NCBI GenBank assembly: GCA_002307275.1
Contig: DBTX01000094.1
Location: 1 to 19,473 of the forward strand
DNA from: Hungateiclostridiaceae bacterium UBA1305
Lineage (GTDB): Bacteria > Bacillota > Clostridia > Acetivibrionales > DTU013
Length of the DNA: 19,473 nucleotides
Reading direction: 5' to 3'
How positions within the stretch are numbered: the stretch's first letter is position 1; each line of letters begins with the position of its first letter. The notes under the pieces were generated by a model. That model was not told where the DNA came from. It ran no database searches and saw nothing but the letters and a program-made list of their open reading frames with translations. Positions 15,262 through 19,473 of the stretch are shown piece by piece. Both the position numbers and the translations under genes were made by a program.

Positions 15262-16127
15262 TAATAATTTTGGAATTTGAGGTCTGTTATATTGCCGCCA
15301 AGTTTTTTGATAGCAGAAAGAATTTCGTAAAAGGTTTCCCGGTCCAGAGATTGGCCGTTCTTATCGATATATCCCCTCAGCAGAGGTATTGCGCGGCCGT
15401 CGCCATAATCACCCAGACAGCTTGCAGCGATGAGCTTTTCAGGCATTTCCACAAAAGCCTTCTTTATTTGAGCATATACTTTATCTGATCTGTTATTTTT
15501 GCCGATCCCGGTAAATGCCATTAGAAGATACTCTCCAGCCGTTTGTGTATGCTTTCCCGATTCAAGCGCCTCGGCAATATCATCAAGAGCTGGAGAACCA
15601 ATGTCTGCAAGCGCTTCCTTTACAGTTTCAAACATCAGGTCGAACATTTCTCCTTCTGTATCAAGAGACTTGATCAGCGGTATTGCAGCTCTTTGAACCT
15701 TCCAATTTCCAAGCACCTTTACAGCCATAAGGGGCGAGAACAAGGAGTCGTCATTTTTACAGATATCACTGTGAACAGCCAGCTTGATTAATGCGTCAAC
15801 AGCATTTTCACCATAGCTTTTGAGTTTTTGTAAATATATTTCAGGCAGAACGTCATCACAAATGACTGCGCCTTGATTGAACATTACCATCATGTTATCC
15901 AGGCCGTCAACAGATTCCATATACTCTACGGGTGTTTTACCGTCAAGCTTCTCAATAGCCGTATTTAACCACTTTTCGTATTCAAAATCCAGATACAGCC
16001 TGATCTCGTTTTGAGCACCGCAATCCACTTTTGGCAACTCACCGCCGACTATTTTCAAATACGCCTCATATGCTGCTTCAACAGCCATATTGTAGCTTTC
16101 AAAAAATATTTCGGAATATCTGATCAA
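15261..16127 (-). CDS. HEAT-repeat-like protein, unknown function
   Basis: This 288-residue soluble protein is largely helical. The part from about residue 110 shows HEAT/PBS-like helical repeats, for example SPLMAVKVLGNWKVQRAAIPLIKSL, EALADIGSPALDDIAEALES and CLGDYGDGRAIPLLRGYI (quoted here only to show the helix-turn-helix spacing), suggesting a protein-binding scaffold. The start chosen is TTG at 16127: GGAGGG lies 7 nt before it, inside the end of the upstream gene, and only one base separates the upstream TAA from it. A longer ATG-started frame from 16193 would overlap the upstream gene by 65 bp and begins with a basic stretch that looks like out-of-frame tail sequence. It is the third gene of an operon with a REC-GGDDY regulator and a membrane protein. 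No specific function can be assigned. Confidence 0.75.
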   Translation of the reverse strand: MIRYSEIFFESYNMAVEAAYEAYLKIVGGELPKVDCGAQNEIRLYLDFEYEKWLNTAIEKLDGKTPVEYMESVDGLDNMMVMFNQGAVICDDVLPEIYLQKLKSYGENAVDALIKLAVHSDICKNDDSLFSPLMAVKVLGNWKVQRAAIPLIKSLDTEGEMFDLMFETVKEALADIGSPALDDIAEALESGKHTQTAGEYLLMAFTGIGKNNRSDKVYAQIKKAFVEMPEKLIAASCLGDYGDGRAIPLLRGYIDKNGQSLDRETFYEILSAIKKLGGNITDLKFQNY

Positions 16128-16128
16128 G

Positions 16129-16746
16129 TTAATTCCCTCCGGAAGTTTTTTTCGTTCCGCTCTTCTTTTTGCCTGTCTTCTTTGCAGGAACATTTGACGG
16201 ATTCCATGGACTCTTGGTAAAGCCTTTTCCTGCCAGGACCTTTTTCTTTTTTAATTTACCCGTAATATTGAACCCGTAATGTCCGGCAAGATAACCGAGC
16301 ATGGCAATCAACGGAAGCAGCAACAATCCAGCCGCATAGCCAACAGGGGATTCATCGAGCCATTTGATGAAAAAGTACATCGGTCCCAATAAGCAATTTA
16401 TTGCAAGGTGTTTGATCCGTTCAAGATCCCCTAAATTGATAAGTGCAGCAACCCCGATCATCAACGCAATGGGTGCGGTACCTATCAGTCCATATACCAA
16501 ACCCTTCAGGGGATATGGATTCATATTGTTCTGCGGCTTTTTCTCCTTGATTCCCAACATTTCCATATCAGAGTAGACGATTAGGAACATGAACAAAAAT
16601 ATCAAAATACTGTACAAGGGAAGATATTTACCGAAGTTATCCTTTGTTATACTTAGAAATACATATAAAAAAATAATAAAGACGATCAAAGACATCGCAT
16701 AGTTAAATAAAACCTTGGCGCCGTTCCTGATGTAGTTGCTTTTCAT
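16129..16746 (-). CDS. Multi-spanning membrane protein with Lys-rich cytoplasmic tail, unknown
   Basis: I do not recognise this 205-residue protein. It has hydrophobic segments at about 13-33, 41-59, 82-104, 112-130 and 136-155, so four or five membrane spans. A strongly basic C-terminal tail follows (about 164-205, with KLKKKK and KKTGKKKSGTKK), expected in the cytoplasm, where it could bind nucleic acid, acidic lipid or a partner protein. AGGAGA precedes the ATG, and the gene starts 15 nt after the stop of the REC-GGDDY gene. The next gene begins one base after its stop. The tight packing suggests the three products work together. Confidence 0.75.
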   Translation of the reverse strand: MKSNYIRNGAKVLFNYAMSLIVFIIFLYVFLSITKDNFGKYLPLYSILIFLFMFLIVYSDMEMLGIKEKKPQNNMNPYPLKGLVYGLIGTAPIALMIGVAALINLGDLERIKHLAINCLLGPMYFFIKWLDESPVGYAAGLLLLPLIAMLGYLAGHYGFNITGKLKKKKVLAGKGFTKSPWNPSNVPAKKTGKKKSGTKKTSGGN

Positions 16747-16761
16747 AAGATTCTCCTATAA

Positions 16762-17694
16762 TTACTGTGTTCGCCTGTCTTTCAGATAAACACTGCCTTG
16801 AATGGATTTAGCCCTCTTTTTCAACTCTGCTGCAATTTCACTGACATGTATATGATTGAGCAATTCTTTGTGTTCATTGGTCACAACTGCGATAGACAAC
16901 GTCATAATGGGATACTTTGTCATATAACCCCTTCTGTTGGTGGTATATATGAAGCCCGCTTCCTTATCCTCCTTGGAGTAAAGCTCCGGAATCTTTTCGC
17001 CAAACTCCTTTATGATGATTTCACATAGAACGTCGGCGTAATCCGGAGTGGTGATCACTACATAATCATCTCCTCCTATATGTCCGATAAAGTCACCTGG
17101 TGCACCGAAAGTATGCACCATATCTGCAAGTATGTCTGCTATCATTTTAATTGCACGGTCACCGCGCGCAAAGCCATAAGCATCATTGTAGGATTTGAAA
17201 TTGTCCACATCCAGATATAACACTGCAAATTTCAGATTTTGAGCTATCCTCTGATTTATTTCCGACTGGATCTCTATATTTCCCGGAAGGCCGGTCAATG
17301 GATTCGCCCATCTGTTTCTGTCGATCCTGAGCAGTGTATTATGGACTCTGCTGATCAATTCCCGTGGATTGAACGGTTTTGTAATATAGTCATCCGCACC
17401 GAGTTCAAGACCGGTCAGCTTATCATCCTCATTGCCCTGGGCCGTAAGTATGATAATCGGCATCAGGTTATTACTCTCATCATCTCTGAGCAGTTTACAT
17501 ACTTCAAATCCGTCAAGCCCGGGCATTACAATATCCAGCAGCACAAGGTCTGGCTTTTCGGCGGCAACCATTTTAATACCGTCAATTCCATTATGCGCGG
17601 ACACAACCATATAGCCCTTATCATTCAAAATATCGGTAATAAGCTTGACCATTAGTTCTGTGTCATCAATAATAAGTATCTTCTTTTTAAACAT
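16762..17694 (-). CDS. Response regulator with degenerate GGDEF domain (GGDDY)
   Basis: This 310-residue protein has a complete receiver domain (D10/D11, phospho-acceptor D54 in LLDIVMPG, T84, K106 in TKPF) followed by a GGDEF-fold domain. The signature is GGDDY (207-211) and the inhibitory-site arginine is missing (APGD at 198-201 instead of RxxD). LDVDNFKSYNDAYGFARGD (161-179) keeps the nucleotide- and metal-binding region. It may be a weak cyclase, a nucleotide-binding effector or an inactive scaffold. An ATG 15 nt upstream is in frame, but the AGGAGAG ribosome-binding site lies between the two, favouring 17694. It heads an operon with a membrane protein and a HEAT-like protein; no partner kinase is adjacent. 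Confidence 0.88.
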   Translation of the reverse strand: MFKKKILIIDDTELMVKLITDILNDKGYMVVSAHNGIDGIKMVAAEKPDLVLLDIVMPGLDGFEVCKLLRDDESNNLMPIIILTAQGNEDDKLTGLELGADDYITKPFNPRELISRVHNTLLRIDRNRWANPLTGLPGNIEIQSEINQRIAQNLKFAVLYLDVDNFKSYNDAYGFARGDRAIKMIADILADMVHTFGAPGDFIGHIGGDDYVVITTPDYADVLCEIIIKEFGEKIPELYSKEDKEAGFIYTTNRRGYMTKYPIMTLSIAVVTNEHKELLNHIHVSEIAAELKKRAKSIQGSVYLKDRRTQ

Positions 17695-17823
17695 TGCGCT
17701 CTCCTGCATATGTATTTTTTAGCAGGTTAATACTACATATTCATTATAGATTATATAATAAATTTCTGTATTTGAATATAATAATTAAAAATTCATAATT
17801 TATTAATTTTTTCTATGTGTTTA

Positions 17824-17832
17824 TGTTATACT
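17824..17832 (+). promoter_or_regulatory. Candidate extended -10 promoter of the small Cys-rich gene
   Basis: TG (17824-17825), one base, then TATACT (17827-17832) forms an extended -10 about 58 nt before the start codon. No convincing -35 is seen. The same AT-rich gap (17695-17889) contains several minus-strand TATAAT hexamers (around 17740-17760) that could serve the divergent REC-GGDDY operon. Confidence 0.4.
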
Positions 17833-17889
17833 ATGGATTAAACACTTTTAACAGAAACCGATGCCAAATAATAAGAAGGAGTGATTTTA

Positions 17890-18126
17890 TTGGCGGAATT
17901 TTGTGAATGCGGCTCATTAGTTATAGACAGCCGCTGTTCCAACAAGAACTGCTCGCTCAAGGGAAATGCAAAACCAGTGCCCGCTAGAAAATCTACCAGG
18001 GCCAAGGCAGCTGTGAAAATTACGGATGACGCCAAGCCGTCCGTTAAGGCTTCAAACCCAAGAAGAGCATCAAAGATGATTACCTATAATTTATACGAAG
18101 TACAGGAAAATGAACCTGAAAGCTAA
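17890..18126 (+). CDS. Small Cys-rich basic protein, zinc-ribbon-like
   Basis: This 78-residue protein is not one I recognise. Four cysteines near the N-terminus (C5, C7, C16, C21; CEC, then RCSNKNC) could bind zinc like a small ribbon or knuckle. A Lys/Arg/Ala/Pro-rich stretch follows (about 24-63), then a short acidic C-terminus. This composition suggests nucleic-acid binding, which is inference only. The TTG at 17890 is chosen because AAGGAG lies 8 nt before it; the in-frame GTG at 17881 overlaps that ribosome-binding site. It stands alone, divergent from the REC-GGDDY operon, and ends in its own strong terminator, which supports it being a real gene. Confidence 0.75.
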   Translation: MAEFCECGSLVIDSRCSNKNCSLKGNAKPVPARKSTRAKAAVKITDDAKPSVKASNPRRASKMITYNLYEVQENEPES

Positions 18127-18151
18127 GTTGTTTCAGGTTATTTTCTTTTTT
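18113..18151 (+). terminator. Rho-independent terminator of the small Cys-rich gene
   Basis: AACCTGAAA (18113-18121) and TTTCAGGTT (18131-18139) form a perfect 9-bp stem, followed by ATTTTCTTTTTT (18140-18151). The stop codon TAA (18124-18126) lies in the loop, so the stem begins inside the coding region. Confidence 0.9.
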
Positions 18152-18187
18152 ACCGGGGACGCCGCAAGAAGACAAATGCAGGAGTGT

Positions 18188-18239
18188 AAGCCCATCGCAG
18201 CGATTTTCACGTTTCGGGGGCTTGCAGCTTAGCTGCGAT
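18188..18239. other. GC-rich structured non-coding segment
   Basis: AAGCCC (18188-18193) can pair with GGGCTT (18218-18223), and ATCGCAGC (18194-18201) with GCTGCGAT (18232-18239). The two pairings cross, as in a pseudoknot, or they are alternatives. It lies between the terminator of the small gene and the end of the purine gene, in DNA richer in G+C than nearby spacers. Confidence 0.35.
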
Positions 18240-18260
18240 ATGGTGCAGACGGCACAGCTG

Positions 18261-18989
18261 TCATTTCAAATTATTTCTGTTTATAATTCTGGTATCGAAG
18301 CTTCCGTCTTCCATATTTACAAACCTTGCCAATATGGAAACCCTGTTGTCTTCATTCAATGCACTCCAGTAATAGTGAATCGTTTTATCAATATCATCAA
18401 ACAATTCAAGTTCATATGGGTCACCAATGAAGGAGGGGAGTGGGTTTCCATCGTTTGAATACGTGTGGATGCAATGTCCGACTCCCTGGATACCCTTTTC
18501 GTAATTGAAATACTGGCGCAGGCACGAAGCTTCAGTATTTCTATAGGCTTTTACAATAGAAAGCTTATACGCGTATCGGTCACTGCCCAAGCCAATGATT
18601 CCTGATATCCTCGGTGTGAAATTCGGTCCGTCCGGTTCATAATATCGTGTATCAAGTGCGTCCTCAAAGCTTCCGCTCTTTTTAAGCATCTCGAATATCG
18701 TATCCGTCTGGTCTCCGTTTGTGACGATATGTCTGCCGTTCAGCTGCTTTGCAGGATAATATATGATCAAGGATGGGTCCGTCATTTTACTTTCATCAAA
18801 TGCCCTTGTCCTGATGAATCCGTTATCCTCTTCAAATATCCTGTTTCTGCTGTTTTCACTTCTGCCCATGATCCAATAGACCTGAACCAGTTTTTTTGAG
18901 TCGGGGGTCAACCCTATAATAATTCCTCTGCCAGGATAGGTATTGTTTTTCAGCCTGGAATAATTCTCTTTCAAATATGAGTTCTGCAT
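18261..18989 (-). CDS. PurO-type IMP cyclohydrolase
   Basis: This 242-residue protein belongs to the IMP cyclohydrolase family first known from archaea (PurO), which closes FAICAR to IMP, the last step of purine synthesis. Features seen are the N-terminal YPGRGIIIGLTPD (18-30), VYWIMGRSENSRNRIF (37-52) and DPSLIIYYPAK, which resemble the family's glycine-arginine active-site region. It is a soluble, cytosolic protein. AAGGAG precedes the ATG. It lies 180 bp downstream of an AICAR transformylase on the same strand, which would supply its substrate, so the usual fused PurH is probably replaced by two separate proteins here. Family assignment is from motif memory. Confidence 0.85.
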   Translation of the reverse strand: MQNSYLKENYSRLKNNTYPGRGIIIGLTPDSKKLVQVYWIMGRSENSRNRIFEEDNGFIRTRAFDESKMTDPSLIIYYPAKQLNGRHIVTNGDQTDTIFEMLKKSGSFEDALDTRYYEPDGPNFTPRISGIIGLGSDRYAYKLSIVKAYRNTEASCLRQYFNYEKGIQGVGHCIHTYSNDGNPLPSFIGDPYELELFDDIDKTIHYYWSALNEDNRVSILARFVNMEDGSFDTRIINRNNLK

Positions 18990-19019
18990 AAAATCAAGCT
19001 CCTTTGATTAATTTGCAAG

Positions 19020-19180
19020 ACTCCCACTTCTATAAGCGGGAGTTCTTCTTCCAAATATAAGTGTAAGTTCCACTTTCAAACCTCCTGTGGAGCAGCGTCT
19101 CCGCCTGAACCCCCAACGTTCACCTATAGGTGATAAAGCTGCTATTTCACTTATAGCTGAACGAGTTCACTAATGGTGAA
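19020..19180. repeat. Dense array of short palindromes between the two purine genes
   Basis: Within about 160 bp there are at least seven possible hairpins: ACTCCCACTT/AAGCGGGAGT (19020-19043), AAGTG/CACTT (19059-19075), a GGAG/CTCC stem (19089-19102), TGAAC/GTTCA (19106-19122), and three related palindromes TTCACCTATAGGTGA (19119-19133), TTCACTTATAGCTGAA (19146-19161) and TTCACTAATGGTGAA (19166-19180). The last overlaps the end of the transformylase gene. No reading frame fits. The first hairpin resembles the terminal hairpins of IS200/IS605 elements, so a decayed element end is possible; a regulatory leader for purO is the alternative. Confidence 0.55.
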
Positions 19181-19473
19181 AAAGTCTGACTCCGGTCAGG
19201 CACATTACCATGCCATACTGATTGCAGGCTCCGATCACGGAATCCTCACGAACTGATCCACCCGGCTGCACAATATATTTTACACCGCTCTTGTAAGCAC
19301 GATCGATATTGTCCCTGAATGGGAAGAAAGCATCCGACCCGAGTGTAACGCCCCTCAGCCCCTTCAGCCAATCCTCCCTCTCCTTTGCCGTGAATCTTTC
19401 CGGCACCTCTTCGAGGAACTCATCAAGCAGGCCCAGTTCAAAATCCGTGGTATCCTGCCTTACAAACAGATCC
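19170..19473 (-). CDS. AICAR transformylase (PurH-type formyltransferase), C-terminal part
   Basis: The last 100 or so codons of a phosphoribosylaminoimidazolecarboxamide formyltransferase are visible; the frame stays open to the right edge, so the 5' part lies outside. It transfers a formyl group from 10-formyl-tetrahydrofolate to AICAR, giving FAICAR. Typical C-terminal motifs are GSDAFFPFRDNIDRA, KYIVQPGGSVRED and the final GMVMCLTGVRLFHH. The RLFHH ending recalls the stand-alone form of the enzyme rather than bifunctional PurH, which often ends RHFRH. With a PurO-type protein next door, a monofunctional enzyme is likely, but the N-terminus must be seen to prove it. Confidence 0.9.
   Translation of the reverse strand, partial: DLFVRQDTTDFELGLLDEFLEEVPERFTAKEREDWLKGLRGVTLGSDAFFPFRDNIDRAYKSGVKYIVQPGGSVREDSVIGACNQYGMVMCLTGVRLFHH

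Noticed and set aside
16128..16193. ATG-initiated HEAT-like protein overlapping the membrane protein by 65 bp
   Set aside because: The added residues are the basic tail region read in another frame, and a well-spaced GGAGGG supports the TTG at 16127.
18152..18250. A third copy of the dispersed repeat
   Set aside because: Short similarities such as CTTAGCT and GCG are present, but neither block A nor the 18-mer of block B can be aligned.

Overview
The window looks like a chromosomal segment from a spore-forming member of the Clostridia (Bacillota). Support comes from a CwlD-type germination amidase, the Rex redox repressor divergent from a YdiF-type ABC-F protein (a pairing known from Firmicutes), strong AGGAGG-type ribosome-binding sites, TTG and GTG starts, sigma-A promoters and moderately AT-rich intergenic DNA. 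I cannot name the species. There is no complete mobile element, tRNA, rRNA or CRISPR array.

Layout, left to right. (1) 1-1484, minus: an EF-G paralogue whose 3' end lies outside the window. (2) 1729-4481, minus: a membrane CHASE3-HAMP histidine kinase followed by a REC-GGDEF diguanylate cyclase, a likely two-component route to c-di-GMP. (3) 4482-4980: a non-coding stretch with copy 1 of a dispersed repeat. (4) 4981-6114, minus: a YghO-like acetyltransferase-fold protein, divergent from (5) 6494-9933, plus: the aromatic amino-acid operon aroF-tyrA-aroA, closed by a strong terminator. (6) 10035-11105, minus: a FIST-domain sensor protein. (7) 11330-14036: rex (minus) divergent from ydiF (plus). 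(8) 14254-14964, minus: cwlD. (9) 15180-15261: copy 2 of the dispersed repeat. (10) 15261-17694, minus: a tight operon of REC plus degenerate GGDEF (GGDDY), a multi-spanning membrane protein with a Lys-rich tail, and a HEAT-like protein with a TTG start. (11) 17890-18126, plus: a small Cys-rich (zinc-ribbon-like) basic protein. (12) 18261-19473, minus: a PurO-type IMP cyclohydrolase downstream of an AICAR transformylase that is cut by the right edge, so the last two steps of IMP synthesis appear to be carried out by separate proteins.

How the genes relate. aroF, tyrA and aroA serve shikimate and tyrosine synthesis and are probably co-transcribed; aroF and tyrA overlap by 4 bp. The AICAR transformylase and PurO-type protein catalyse consecutive reactions. 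Signalling genes are over-represented: one histidine kinase, two response regulators with GGDEF-type domains and one FIST protein. The most unusual items are a two-copy intergenic repeat, an AroA with several changed active-site positions, the REC-GGDDY/membrane/HEAT operon, and a dense array of palindromes between the two purine genes.
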